The notes: a model not told the origin generated them from the sequence alone. A stretch of 49,773 nt of DNA from Acidobacteriota bacterium (GCA_025354525.1 JANXMS010000206.1:1-49773); one strand, 5' to 3'; positions 35,541-45,022 are shown, counted from the stretch's first letter. Program-made: numbers and translations.

Positions 35541-35541
35541 G
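35525..35541. promoter_or_regulatory. Overlapping divergent -10 elements
   Basis: The plus strand has TATAGT at 35527-35532, ending 6 nt before the hydrolase ATG. The minus strand has TATACT at 35530-35525, inside the 5' end of selO. The two -10 boxes overlap, so only one polymerase can bind at a time, and the hydrolase message is probably leaderless. Confidence 0.45.
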
Positions 35542-36642
35542 CGAAACGCGGCCCTACTCGCCCTGATCCTCGGCTCCCTCTGCTTCGGCGACGACAGCCG
35601 CCGACTCCTGCGGCTCGATCACTACGTCCCCGTGAAATCGACCGTCCCCTCCATCGCCGGCCAAACCACCCACATCTACGTCCGCGAGGTGGTCCAAGCG
35701 GGATCACCCATGCGCGGCGGCGCAGCCAAAGTCGTCCTGTTCATCCACGGAGCCGGCACCCCTTCCGAGGTCGCCTTCGACGTGCCCTACCAGGACTACA
35801 GTTGGATGGCCTTCCTTGCCCGCGCCGGCTACGACGTCTTCGCCATGGATATGACCGGCTACGGCCGCTCCACCCGCCCCCTGGCCATGAACGATCCCTG
35901 CAATCTAGCCGAAGACCAACAAAAGTCGCTCTTCGGCAAGGTATGCGCCCCCTCCTACGGCCAGCAGATGACCACGCTGGCCTCCGATTGGAACGACATC
36001 GGAACAGTCGTCGATTACCTCCGCCTGCATGCCCCCGTCGCCAAAGTCGACCTCATCGGCTGGTCGCTAGGCGGGCCCAGAGCCGGCGGCTACACAGCCC
36101 ATCATCCCGACAAAGTGAACAAGCTCGTCCTCCTCGCCCCCGCATACCGCCGAGGGGCGCCGATGGAAGCCCCCACCCAAGTCCCCGCCAAAGGCCCCGC
36201 TTTTGCCACCCAATCCCTGCTCGAGCTGAACGCCAATTGGGACCGCCAAATCGGCTGTCCCGATCAAGTCGATCCCAAAGCCCGCGAAGCCGTCTGGACC
36301 GACATGCTAGCCTCCGACCCCCAAGCCGCCACCTGGGGCCCGGGAGTCCGCCGCGCCCCGCTAGTAACCACCTGGGGCTGGAACGAAGCCGTCGTAAAAA
36401 AGATGCAAACGCCAGCCCTCTTCGTCGCCGCCGCCCTGGATAAGCAAGCCCTGCCCGCCGGCGTAAGATCGCTCTATGACGATTTCGGAGCTAAAGAAAA
36501 GGTCTTCCTCGACCTCGGCTGCGCTTCCCATAACGCCTTATGGGAAAAGAATCACCTCCTGCTCTTCCAGGCCTCTCTCGAATGGCTCCGCGACGGCACC
36601 GTCAGCGGAAGCAAACAGGGCATCGTCAAGCTGGGATACTAG
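35539..36642 (+). CDS. Secreted alpha/beta hydrolase
   Basis: A 367-residue hydrolase with a short signal peptide (NAALLALILGSLCFG). The oxyanion stretch is LFIHGAGTP, the nucleophile elbow is GWSLGG (about residue 178) and a late His lies in CASHNALWEKN. An insert with CNLAEDQQKSLFGKVCAP carries a Cys pair that may form a disulfide. The substrate is unknown; esterase or lipase action is the usual role of the fold. The ATG at 35539 is favoured because it begins the signal peptide and follows a -10 box. Uma2 follows after 5 nt. Confidence 0.85.
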   Translation: MRNAALLALILGSLCFGDDSRRLLRLDHYVPVKSTVPSIAGQTTHIYVREVVQAGSPMRGGAAKVVLFIHGAGTPSEVAFDVPYQDYSWMAFLARAGYDVFAMDMTGYGRSTRPLAMNDPCNLAEDQQKSLFGKVCAPSYGQQMTTLASDWNDIGTVVDYLRLHAPVAKVDLIGWSLGGPRAGGYTAHHPDKVNKLVLLAPAYRRGAPMEAPTQVPAKGPAFATQSLLELNANWDRQIGCPDQVDPKAREAVWTDMLASDPQAATWGPGVRRAPLVTTWGWNEAVVKKMQTPALFVAAALDKQALPAGVRSLYDDFGAKEKVFLDLGCASHNALWEKNHLLLFQASLEWLRDGTVSGSKQGIVKLGY

Positions 36643-36647
36643 ACGGT

Positions 36648-37220
36648 ATGGCAGCACCGCACCTTACCTGGATTTCTTCGGATGAGTTCTTAGATCAAGA
36701 AGAGCTCTCCGAGGCCAAGCATATGTACTATGCCGGCATCGTTACGGCTATGGCGGGCGGGACGTTCGAGCACGGGAGGCTTGCCATGAATCTTGGCGGC
36801 CAGTTGTATGGGGCGCTACGCGGGCGTGGCTGTGCAGTGTTAGGAAGCGATGTACTGTTTGAAACAGGGTCACAAGACATGCTCACCTACCCGGACCTCA
36901 TGGTGGTGTGCGGGCCCGTAGAGCGGAAGCCGGGCAAGCGCAATGTCATCACCAACCCGATCTTTCTCGTCGAGGTCCTCTCGCCCAGCACCGAAGCAAT
37001 TGACCGGGGAGCAAAATCCCGCGAGTATCGATTAAGCCCCTCAATCCGCCAGTACGCCCTGGTGTCCCAGGATCAGCCCCTCATCGAAATCCACACCCGA
37101 GCCGCGGATGGCCATTGGTGGATTAGCGAAGTCACGGGCCTCGACGCCGATTGCGCGTTTTCGTCCCTCGAATGCACCGTGCCGATGGCCGCCATCTATG
37201 AAGGCGTCCTGGAAGAGTAG
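36648..37220 (+). CDS. Uma2 family (DUF820) restriction-endonuclease-fold protein
   Basis: A 190-residue protein of the Uma2/DUF820 family, which has a PD-(D/E)XK fold. The core is TYPDLMVVCGP followed by FLVEVLSPSTEA, giving the D...E-x-L-x-P-S/T pattern of the family, and then a conserved Lys-x2-x-Y. These proteins are very numerous in some bacteria, especially cyanobacteria, with unknown physiological role. The start ATG at 36648 follows the hydrolase stop by 5 nt. Base use is less C-rich than its neighbours, which may mean recent arrival. Confidence 0.88.
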   Translation: MAAPHLTWISSDEFLDQEELSEAKHMYYAGIVTAMAGGTFEHGRLAMNLGGQLYGALRGRGCAVLGSDVLFETGSQDMLTYPDLMVVCGPVERKPGKRNVITNPIFLVEVLSPSTEAIDRGAKSREYRLSPSIRQYALVSQDQPLIEIHTRAADGHWWISEVTGLDADCAFSSLECTVPMAAIYEGVLEE

Positions 37221-37241
37221 CTCCTCCATAACCATCAGACG

Positions 37242-37583
37242 ATGCAAAACCGGGCTGAAAGCCCCACCCACTCGCCATCGGAGCCCATCACAGCAGGAAT
37301 CGTCGCAGCGGGCCCCGACGTCATCGAGGAATGGAAGTGGAAGGGCGCTCCCGTCTGGTCCCACAACGGCCTCCTCTCCACCGGCGAATACTGCAAAAAC
37401 GTCGTAAAACTAACCTTCGCCAAGCGCGCTTCTCTCCCCAATCCCGCCCGTCTCTTCAACGCAAGCCTCGAAGAAAACGTCCGCCGCCTCATCGACCTCC
37501 ACGAAGGCGAACAAGTTGACGGCTCCGCCTTCAAGGCTCTAGTTCGGCAAGCCGTCGCCCGCAACAGCTCTCCCAAGTCCTAA
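37242..37583 (+). CDS. DUF1801 domain protein, short N terminus
   Basis: A 113-residue protein whose body matches DUF1801 (YdhG/Fra-like) proteins: PDVIEEWKWKGAPVWSHNG, then GEYCKNVVKLTFAKRASLPN, LFNASLEENVRRLIDLHEGE and a C-terminal helix. The usual first 25-30 residues seem shortened or diverged here (MQNRAESPTHSPSEP), so the gene may be 5'-truncated. The family has been linked to iron delivery, but evidence is thin. It lies 21 nt after Uma2 on the same strand. Confidence 0.75.
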   Translation: MQNRAESPTHSPSEPITAGIVAAGPDVIEEWKWKGAPVWSHNGLLSTGEYCKNVVKLTFAKRASLPNPARLFNASLEENVRRLIDLHEGEQVDGSAFKALVRQAVARNSSPKS

Positions 37584-37591
37584 ACCCACCC

Positions 37592-39769
37592 TCATCGTCC
37601 CCCCGCCGGCAAATGCTCCATCAAATACCGCCCCATCAGCGCATGTATATGCAGCGACGTCCCCTTGCCCTCATTAATCGAGTGCGACCGATTCGGATAC
37701 GCCATCATGTCAAACGGCTTCCCCAACTCAACCAGCCGATTCGCCAATCGCTCCACCCCCTGATAGTGGCAATTATCATCCCCCGTCCCGTGTACCACCA
37801 GTAACTTTCCCTGCAACCCCTCCGCAAAGTTGATCGGCGACCCCTCCCGATACCCCTTCGCATTATCCTTCGGAACCCCCATATACCGCTCCTGATAAAT
37901 CGTGTCGTAAAGCTGCTGGTCCGGCACCGGCGCCACGCTCATCCCCACTTTGTACAACTCCGGCGTCCGAAACATCGCATTCAACGTATTCGACCCGCCC
38001 CCGCTCCACCCCCAAATCGCCACCCGCTCGCCATCCAAATACGGACGCATCGCCAGCAAAGCCTTCAGCCCCGCCGCCTGCTCCGCCGCCGAAAGCACCC
38101 CCACCGACCCATACACCACCTTCCGCCAAGCCCGCCCCTTCGGCGACGGAGTCCCCCGGTTGTCCATGCTCACCACAATGTACCCCTGGTCCGCGATCGC
38201 CCGATGATACATCCCCCGCGCGCCCTGCCAACTATCCGTCACCGTCACCCCCGCCGGCTCCCCATACACGTACACCAACACCGGGTACCGCAGCGCAGCA
38301 TCGAAATTAGCCGGCTTGATCATCCAAGCGTCCATCTCCACCCCACCCGAAATCGCAATCTTGAAAAACTCCGCCGGCGGACTCTTCGTCGCCACCCGAT
38401 TCTCCGCCAACACCCGCACCCGTCGATGGTCCGGCAAGCTCACCAGTTCCGTCGTCGGCGCATCATTCATCGTCGAGTAAGTATGGAACGCATACTCTCC
38501 CGATCCCGCAATGTCGTAGCTATGCGTACCGCCCCCCGCCGAAAGCCGCTCCGCCGCCCCGCCCTGCAGGCTCACCCGATACAAATGCCGCTCCGTCGCC
38601 CGTTCCGGCGACGCCACGTAGTAAATCTGATCTTTAGTAATCCGAGCCACCCGCATCACGTCCACCCCCGCCGGCGTCAACGCCGTCGCAGCCCCATTCA
38701 CCACCCGATACGCCCGCCGCCATCCATCCCGTTCACTCAGCAGCACAAAGCTCCCATCCGCGAAGAACTCCGGCTCATGGGCGTCCACCCAAGTCTCGTC
38801 CTCATCCCGGAAAACCTGCTTCACCTGCCCCGTCTTCGCATCCGCCACCAGCAAGTCCTGCCGATTCTGCAGCCGGTTCAACTGTTGCAAAACCAGCCTC
38901 TTCCCCTGCCACCGCAGCCCCGCAATGTAGTTCTCCCGCGGGTCACCCGGCACCGCCATCCACTTCGTCTTCCCCCCTCTACCCGACACCACCCCCACCC
39001 GCACCGCCGAATTCGTCGTCCCCACTTTCGGATACGCAATCGGAATCAGTTTCGGATACGTCGACTCCGTATTGTTGATCAGGTTAAACACCCCCACCCC
39101 GCTCGAATCAAACTGCCAGTACGCAATCGACTGACTATCCGGACTCCACCGATAACCATCGCGAATACCCAACTCCTCCTCATAAGCCCAATCGGAGGTA
39201 CCGTTGATCAAGGTCGCACTTCCGTCCGTCGTCAACTGCCGAATCCGCCCCGTCTCGACGTCTTCGCGATACAGGTTATTCCCCCTCACGAAAGCGACAC
39301 TCCTCCCATCCGGCGAGAACTTAGCGAACAGCAGCGATGCCTCGTCTCCCTTCCCACCAACCTGCCGCAGCTTCCCGCTCGTCCGATCAAGCATCCAATA
39401 ATCCCCCCGCATATGCAGCCGCCAAACCTTTCGCGTGTTAGTAAACACGAGCAGCCGCCGCTGATCGGCAGTCCACGAATACCCCGCGACCGTCAACGGC
39501 TTCGGCCGCCCTTCCGGCGTCAACTGTTTCGCCGAAATCAGCACTTCCCGCGCCCCCGACGCGGTTGCGTAGCGAACGATCTCGTTCGCCTCCAGCGTCG
39601 TATACGCGGCCCCGTTCTCAAACCAATCCGCCGGCCCAAAGCTTTTCATCCGTGGCGCGCCCGGCCCGAAGATCCCCGCCAGACGAGCCGGCAACCCGCT
39701 CTCCTGCGCCGGCATCACCGCCGCCGTACAAATCAGAAGAGGCACAGCCAGAAAGCGAAGGAGCAGCAT
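37592..39769 (-). CDS. Dipeptidyl-peptidase IV-like S9 serine peptidase, secreted
   Basis: A 725-residue exported peptidase. A signal peptide (LLLRFLAVPLLICTAAVMPA) leads to an eight-bladed propeller, then the alpha/beta hydrolase domain. The propeller has the DPP-IV double-Glu segment WAYEEELGI, which holds the substrate amino terminus. The triad is Ser in GWSGGGS (about 589), Asp in TGDDNCHYQG (about 667) and His in NRSHSIN (about 696). GWSGGG replaces the usual GWSYGG. It removes N-terminal dipeptides, probably after proline, from peptides in the periplasm. It forms a single-gene unit. Confidence 0.93.
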   Translation of the reverse strand: MLLLRFLAVPLLICTAAVMPAQESGLPARLAGIFGPGAPRMKSFGPADWFENGAAYTTLEANEIVRYATASGAREVLISAKQLTPEGRPKPLTVAGYSWTADQRRLLVFTNTRKVWRLHMRGDYWMLDRTSGKLRQVGGKGDEASLLFAKFSPDGRSVAFVRGNNLYREDVETGRIRQLTTDGSATLINGTSDWAYEEELGIRDGYRWSPDSQSIAYWQFDSSGVGVFNLINNTESTYPKLIPIAYPKVGTTNSAVRVGVVSGRGGKTKWMAVPGDPRENYIAGLRWQGKRLVLQQLNRLQNRQDLLVADAKTGQVKQVFRDEDETWVDAHEPEFFADGSFVLLSERDGWRRAYRVVNGAATALTPAGVDVMRVARITKDQIYYVASPERATERHLYRVSLQGGAAERLSAGGGTHSYDIAGSGEYAFHTYSTMNDAPTTELVSLPDHRRVRVLAENRVATKSPPAEFFKIAISGGVEMDAWMIKPANFDAALRYPVLVYVYGEPAGVTVTDSWQGARGMYHRAIADQGYIVVSMDNRGTPSPKGRAWRKVVYGSVGVLSAAEQAAGLKALLAMRPYLDGERVAIWGWSGGGSNTLNAMFRTPELYKVGMSVAPVPDQQLYDTIYQERYMGVPKDNAKGYREGSPINFAEGLQGKLLVVHGTGDDNCHYQGVERLANRLVELGKPFDMMAYPNRSHSINEGKGTSLHIHALMGRYLMEHLPAGGR

Positions 39770-39993
39770 CGCTTAATGCTAATACCAATTCTCTTCCTGA
39801 TCTTCTCTCGCGTCCGCGCTTTCGAGCGCGGTAGCGAGTTCCCGCATCATCACCGCTATAAGCACAGCCGTGCTGACACGCCACCACGCAAGGCTGAAGA
39901 ACAGCCACGTCAGCGGGCTTTTACCAGCGCTGTACCCCACTCCCGCTACATCCCCTGCGCTTGCCTGGCGAGCTACAGCTAAGCGGACCTCCT

Positions 39994-40053
39994 TGACACC
40001 GGCGGAGAGATGTGAAAACATTTCCACATCGAGGGAGAGAGGATCTCCCTCGC
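39994..40053 (+). promoter_or_regulatory. LacI-type operator, promoter and 5'UTR hairpin of the DUF1549-DUF1501-LacI operon
   Basis: TTGACA at 39994-39999 is a perfect -35. A 22-bp near-palindrome at 40010-40031 (GATGTGAAAAC/ATTTCCACATC) covers where the -10 must be, and its core TGAAAACATTTCCA resembles LacI/GalR-family operators. Just after it CGAGGGAGA pairs perfectly with TCTCCCTCG (40031-40039 with 40045-40053), a 9-bp hairpin in the untranslated leader 27 nt before the ATG. Repression by the LacI-family product of the third gene is the obvious model. Confidence 0.55.
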
Positions 40054-40080
40054 CGCCATTTTTCGAGGAGTCGCACCGCA

Positions 40081-42261
40081 ATGTTCATCCGGCACGGAAT
40101 CATCCTTTCCGCCCTAACCATTCTTCCCCTTTCCGCCGAGAGCGCTCCTAAGTTCAACGCGATCCAGAAAAAGTGGTGGGCCATTCAACCGGTCGTCGCC
40201 GTCGCTCCTCCCGCTGTCGACCCCGCCGGCCAAAAATGGGTTCGCAATGAAATTGATCACTTCATCTACGACAAGCTCAAGGCCAAGAATCTGACGCCCG
40301 CTCCTCTGGCTAGCCGCGACGTGTTTCTCCGCCGCGTTACGCTCGACCTGACCGGACTGCCGCCCACCCCGGAGGACGCGCAGGCCTTCCTGAACGATAC
40401 CAAGCCCGGTGCCGAAGATCGCTTGGTGGATCGGCTTCTGGCAAACCCTCGCTACGGCGAACGCTGGGGCCGCCATTGGCTCGACGTCGTCCGCTACGCC
40501 GACTCTGATGGCTTCAAACAGGACGACACCCGCCCGAACATGTGGCGCTACCGGGATTGGGTGATCCAAAGCTGGAACGAAGACAAGCCGTTCAACCGGT
40601 TCATTAAGGAACAGATCGCCGCCGATGAGCTCTACCCCGGCGATACAAAAGCTCTCCCCGGCCTCGGCTACCTCCGCCTCTTCGAAGATGAGTTCAACCA
40701 GGCTAACATCCACCTGCGACGTCAGGAACTCCTCAACGACGTTACGGATAACACGGCGTTCGCGTTTATGGGCGTCACCCTGGGCTGCGCCCGGTGCCAC
40801 GATCATAAATTCGACCCGCTCCTGCACAAAGACTACTATCGGCTGCAAGCCTTCTTCGCCAATATGAAGATTGACGACGAGTCGACCACCGCCACGCCGC
40901 GGCAGGTGGGCGAATATCAAGCGCAAATGGTCCAGTACCGGGCGGCCGCCCAGCCTGTCCTCGACAAGCTCGAAGCCCTCCTGGCTGCCCCTCGCGCCGC
41001 ATACCGGAAAGAATATACAGAGCGATTTCCTCCTGAGGTGCAGGCCGCCCTCGGCAAGCCCGCAAAGGATCGCGACCCGCTCGACTGGCAGATTTTTCAT
41101 AAGGCGATTACCCAGGTGGAAATTGCCGACGCCGACGTGATGAGCAAGCGCGGTAACGCCGCTACGAAGGCTAAGTACAAGGCCCTCATAGCCGAACTGG
41201 AAGCCTTTAAAGCGTTGCTTCCAAAGCCGCTCCCGGTTGTTCAGATCATGCGGGACCAGGCCGCGACCTCCCCGCCCACTTACATTCTCAAGGCCGGCTC
41301 CCTGTATTCCCCTCTCGACGAAGTCGCACCGGGCGGACTCAGCATCCTCGATCCGGCCCCGGCTGCCATTCAACCACTGCCCGAGCTCAACTCCAGTGGC
41401 CGCCGGGCAGCGCTGGCCAACATCCTGGCCGACGCCAAGAATCCTTTGACGACCCGGGTGATCGTCAACCGCATTTGGCAATATCACTTCGGTCGGGGCA
41501 TCGCTGGTTCCCCGAACGACTTTGGCTTGATGGGCGAACGCCCCAGCCATAGGGAACTGCTTGACTGGCTCACCGCCACCTTCACTGGACCCGACGGCTG
41601 GAGCATCAAGCAACTGCACAAGCGCATCGTCCTGAGTGCGACGTATCGTCAGGCTTCTGACTTCCGGACTGACGCGGCGGCCATCGACAGCGACAACAAA
41701 TACCTCTGGCGCTATCCCCGTCGTCGGCTGGAATCGGAAGCCATTCGCGACTCCATGCTTGCCGTCTCGGGTCTGCTGGACCGCACGATGGGCGGCCCGG
41801 GCGTGTTCCCCCGCGTACCGGAAGGCACCGAAATTCAAGAAGGCCGCCACTGGCGAAAGTCCACGGGTGCCGCCGATGAAAATCGCGCCAGCGTCTACAT
41901 CTTCGCCCGTCGCTTGGTCCGCTATCCGATGCTCCAAAGCTTCGATACCCCGCTCGCGATTGAGAGTTGTGGCCGCCGTCAGGAGACAGTGACGGCGGAC
42001 CAAGCGCTGGAACTTATGAACGGCGATGCGAGCGCGAACTTCGCTCGTGCCCTCTCCCGGCGCGTCGCCAATGACTCTGGACAATCGTCGGCCTCGCTGG
42101 TTGAACGAGCTTTCCGGCTCACGCTTGGGCGTACGCCGTCTCCCGCCGAACGCGAACGCAGCGAAGGCTTCTTGGCTAAGCAAGCTAAGCTCGGCCCCGC
42201 CGCGCTCGACGACCTCTGCCTGGCTCTGCTGAGTTCCAGCGAATTTCTTTATATCGACTAA
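40081..42261 (+). CDS. DUF1549/DUF1553 protein (PSCyt2/PSD1 type)
   Basis: A 726-residue exported protein of the kind abundant in planctomycetes and Solibacter-type acidobacteria. After a signal peptide (about 1-22) the DUF1549 domain shows FLRRVTLDLTGLPPTPEDA and RWGRHWLDVVRYADSDG, with a CARCHDHKFDP motif that looks like a heme-binding CxxCH. The DUF1553 domain follows (about 440-690) with LTTRVIVNRIWQYHFGRGI and RRRLESEAIRDSML. The biochemical role is unknown, probably linked to carbohydrate breakdown. GAGGAG precedes the ATG at 40081; the upstream in-frame ATG at 40012 lies in the operator and is rejected. Confidence 0.92.
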   Translation: MFIRHGIILSALTILPLSAESAPKFNAIQKKWWAIQPVVAVAPPAVDPAGQKWVRNEIDHFIYDKLKAKNLTPAPLASRDVFLRRVTLDLTGLPPTPEDAQAFLNDTKPGAEDRLVDRLLANPRYGERWGRHWLDVVRYADSDGFKQDDTRPNMWRYRDWVIQSWNEDKPFNRFIKEQIAADELYPGDTKALPGLGYLRLFEDEFNQANIHLRRQELLNDVTDNTAFAFMGVTLGCARCHDHKFDPLLHKDYYRLQAFFANMKIDDESTTATPRQVGEYQAQMVQYRAAAQPVLDKLEALLAAPRAAYRKEYTERFPPEVQAALGKPAKDRDPLDWQIFHKAITQVEIADADVMSKRGNAATKAKYKALIAELEAFKALLPKPLPVVQIMRDQAATSPPTYILKAGSLYSPLDEVAPGGLSILDPAPAAIQPLPELNSSGRRAALANILADAKNPLTTRVIVNRIWQYHFGRGIAGSPNDFGLMGERPSHRELLDWLTATFTGPDGWSIKQLHKRIVLSATYRQASDFRTDAAAIDSDNKYLWRYPRRRLESEAIRDSMLAVSGLLDRTMGGPGVFPRVPEGTEIQEGRHWRKSTGAADENRASVYIFARRLVRYPMLQSFDTPLAIESCGRRQETVTADQALELMNGDASANFARALSRRVANDSGQSSASLVERAFRLTLGRTPSPAERERSEGFLAKQAKLGPAALDDLCLALLSSSEFLYID

Positions 42262-42272
42262 GGTCAACACCG

Positions 42273-43682
42273 ATGAACCAACACACTACTCGCCGCGCCC
42301 TTCTTCGTGGTGCCGGCAGCGGCCTGGGCGCGATGGCCATGGCCGCCCTCCTCGCCGAACAGTCGCCCGCTGCGACCGTTCACGATCCTACGGTTCCGCG
42401 CCAACCCCACCACAAGCCAAAAGCCAAATCGGTAATCTTCCTCTTCATGGAAGGCGGACCTAGCCACATCGATCTGTTCGACCCGAAGCCGAAGCTCAAC
42501 GAACTGAGCGGCCAACCGATGCCGTCCAGTTTTGGACGGCCCATCACCGCGATGGGTACAGCCGGCAACACGCTGATGGGCAGCCCTCGCCAATGGGCTC
42601 AACATGGCAAAAGTGGCTTGTGGGTTAGCGAACTGTATCCCCACGTCGCTAAGCATGCTGACAAACTCGCTGTGCTCCGCTCCTGCCAGTGCGACGGCTT
42701 GAACCACGCCGGCGGAGTGAGCCAGATGAACACGGGCGACATTCTCTCCGGTCGCCCCAGCCTCGGCGCTTGGGTCAACTATGGGCTCGGCTCGGCGAAT
42801 AAAAACTTGCCCGCCTTCGTAAGCATGATCGACGAACGGGAACCCTTCGGCAACGCGAAAAACTGGGGCTCCGGCTTCCTTCCGGCCTCCTATCAAGGCA
42901 CCCTGTTCCGCCAAGGGCCCAACCCAATTCTCAACACCAAGCTGCCGGCTGGACAGGATGACGACCGCCAACGGGCCCGCCTCGCTTACCTGGAATCGCA
43001 GAACCGAGAGTACGCCAACGGCCGCGAGGACGACACCAGCCTCGACGCGCGAATCCGCAGCTTTGAACTCGCCTACGCCTTGCAAAAGTCTGGCCCCGAG
43101 GTGGTCGACCTATCGCAGGAAACCGCTGAAACCAAGGCTCTTTATGGCCTCGATAGTCCGGAGACCGCCATCTTCGGCCGCAACTGCCTGCTGGCCCGCC
43201 GCCTAGTCGAACGCGGGGTTCGGTTCGTCGAACTCTACTGCGGCTCCGGGTCCGGTTGGGACGCCCACACGAAGCTCGAAGCCAACCACGCTAAGTGGTG
43301 CAAGGCCTCCGACCAGCCCGTTGCTGCGTTGATTGAAGACCTTGCCCGTCGCGGCATGTTGGACGACACATTGGTCGTTTGGGGCGGCGAGTTTGGCCGG
43401 ACCCCCTTCAATGAAAAGGGCGATGGCCGAGACCATAACCCGTGGGGCTTCACGATGTTCTTCACGGGCGGCGGCGTCCGCGGCGGTCAGACGATCGGTG
43501 CCACGGATGAAATCGGCCTCCGGGCCATCCAGCGGCCTGCTCATGTCCACGATATCCACGCATCTATACTCTGGCTTCTAGGCCTCAACCATCTACAGCT
43601 CACCTACCAACACCATGGCCGCGCCGAACGACCCACCATCGTCGCCGGCGAGCACATGGTGAAAGAACTCTGGGAAGGGTAA
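42273..43682 (+). CDS. DUF1501 protein, Tat-exported
   Basis: A 469-residue protein with a twin-arginine signal (TTRRALLRGAGSGLGAMAMA). The body shows FLFMEGGPSHIDLFDPKP and WGGEFGRTPF, typical of DUF1501 proteins, which belong to the alkaline phosphatase/sulfatase superfamily but lack an assigned reaction. DUF1501 and DUF1549/1553 genes are found together again and again and probably function as a pair. The 11-nt gap before it and a one-base overlap (TAATG) with the LacI gene after it make a three-gene operon. Confidence 0.93.
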   Translation: MNQHTTRRALLRGAGSGLGAMAMAALLAEQSPAATVHDPTVPRQPHHKPKAKSVIFLFMEGGPSHIDLFDPKPKLNELSGQPMPSSFGRPITAMGTAGNTLMGSPRQWAQHGKSGLWVSELYPHVAKHADKLAVLRSCQCDGLNHAGGVSQMNTGDILSGRPSLGAWVNYGLGSANKNLPAFVSMIDEREPFGNAKNWGSGFLPASYQGTLFRQGPNPILNTKLPAGQDDDRQRARLAYLESQNREYANGREDDTSLDARIRSFELAYALQKSGPEVVDLSQETAETKALYGLDSPETAIFGRNCLLARRLVERGVRFVELYCGSGSGWDAHTKLEANHAKWCKASDQPVAALIEDLARRGMLDDTLVVWGGEFGRTPFNEKGDGRDHNPWGFTMFFTGGGVRGGQTIGATDEIGLRAIQRPAHVHDIHASILWLLGLNHLQLTYQHHGRAERPTIVAGEHMVKELWEG

Positions 43683-44737
43683 TGCCCACCATCCGCGACG
43701 TTGCCGCTGAAGCGAAGGTCAGCGTCGCTACGGTCTCCCGTGTCTTGAACGATAGCGGTTATGCCGACAGCGAAACCCGGGTCCGCGTCATCAAAGCGGC
43801 CGCCGACCTTGGCTATCGGCCGAACGTGAACTGGAGCCGCCTGAAGAGCAAAAGCGCGCAAACGATTGTGTTCCTGTTGGGCAACCGCCAGTCGTTCAAC
43901 GCGATGCACATGCGGCTGCTGGTGGCGTGTGAAAAGACGCTGCAAGCCCGGGGGTACGACCTCATTTTTAGCCGCTTCGAATACTCGGGCCAGCTGCGGC
44001 CGAATGAACTCGTGCTGCCACGGATGCTGGATCAGACGGGTGCCGTTGATGGAGTTCTGCTGGCAGGGGTGCACCATCCGAACCTGCTCCAGGCGCTGGA
44101 AAAGCGAGGCGTCCTTTATACGCTGATCTCGAACACTTTCGAGGGTCCAGCTACACATAACAGCGTTTGCTATGACGACCGGGGCGGCGTCGAAGACGCT
44201 GCTGGTTATCTGATCCGCCTGGGCCACCGTCGCATCGCCTATCTCGGCAACGTCGCGCTGCCATGGTTCCAAAGGCGCTATCAGGGCTATCTGCAAGCGA
44301 TGGAGACGCACGGCCTGGCCCCGCTGGCCGTGAGTGAGAACTGGCAGGTCAGCAATACCGACTACGGCCAACTCGCTACCGCCCACCTGTTGCGTGAATC
44401 CCGTCCGCCCACCGCCATCCTCGCCGGCAACGACGAACTGGCTGCTGGTGCCTGGAAAGAGCTCACGAAGCGTAAAGTCTCCATCCCCCAAACGATAAGC
44501 CTGATCGGCCTGGGCGACCGTGCCGAGTTCGCGATTCTCGAACCGGCGCTCACCTCCATTTCGGTCTTCGAGGACCAACTCGGAGAGCGGCTTACGACCA
44601 TGCTTTTGGCCCGGATCGAAGATCCCACGCAGGAACCGATATCCGAAACCTATCCCTGCAAACTCGTCGAGCGAGCCTCCTGCGGTCCGTTCACCGAGAT
44701 TCGAAACGTCCAGGAAATCATAAGAAAAGCACCCTAA
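43682..44737 (+). CDS. LacI-family transcriptional regulator
   Basis: A 351-residue regulator with the N-terminal LacI helix-turn-helix (TIRDVAAEAKVSVATVSRVL) and hinge region (LGYRPNVNWSRLKSK). The periplasmic-binding-protein-like sensor domain follows, with AGNDELAAGAWKEL and SLIGLGDRAEF near the end. The ligand should be a sugar or related compound. Its start overlaps the DUF1501 stop by one base, so it is co-transcribed with the genes it probably controls, and the palindrome at 40010-40031 is the likely operator. This gives an autoregulated operon. Confidence 0.93.
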   Translation: MPTIRDVAAEAKVSVATVSRVLNDSGYADSETRVRVIKAAADLGYRPNVNWSRLKSKSAQTIVFLLGNRQSFNAMHMRLLVACEKTLQARGYDLIFSRFEYSGQLRPNELVLPRMLDQTGAVDGVLLAGVHHPNLLQALEKRGVLYTLISNTFEGPATHNSVCYDDRGGVEDAAGYLIRLGHRRIAYLGNVALPWFQRRYQGYLQAMETHGLAPLAVSENWQVSNTDYGQLATAHLLRESRPPTAILAGNDELAAGAWKELTKRKVSIPQTISLIGLGDRAEFAILEPALTSISVFEDQLGERLTTMLLARIEDPTQEPISETYPCKLVERASCGPFTEIRNVQEIIRKAP

Positions 44738-45022
44738 TAGCAAGTCTTGACTTAACAGAGGGCAAAGCCGCGACGTCTGAAGAGATCCGGAGCAATGTCG
44801 GGAGAGAGGAAGAGGGATAGAGCCTCGGCGAGATCGACGACAAGCGCATGCATTGACTGGGCCCTGAGCTGGGACAAACGTAGTTTGCAGTCCGCCCAAT
44901 ACGGGGCCGGTAGTTCGGGTTTCCAGAACGCCTCCATTAAGGCGGGTATCGCTCCAGGCATCACCCTACGAAATCAGATTTGCGGGACGACGTAAACCAT
45001 GGAGTTGGTCGTACGCTTACAG
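44738..45022. other. Gap between convergent genes with one weak frame
   Basis: About 285 bp. A minus-strand frame of 70 codons (44752-44964; for example EAFWKPELPAPYWADCKLR) looks partly protein-like but has no strong start signal and no family I know. I regard it as a possible fragment. No clear promoter is visible. Confidence 0.3.

Noticed and set aside
38204-39982. 592-codon frame opposite the DPP-IV gene
   Set aside because: Arg/His/Pro-rich shadow without any domain; the DPP-IV frame has its catalytic triad.
40114-42270. 718-codon frame opposite the DUF1549/DUF1553 gene
   Set aside because: Shadow frame; the plus-strand gene has signal peptide, both domains and a promoter.
44752-44964. 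Small minus-strand gene after the LacI regulator
   Set aside because: Some segments look protein-like, but there is no ribosome-binding site, no family and a stop shortly upstream; kept only as a note in the spacer entry.
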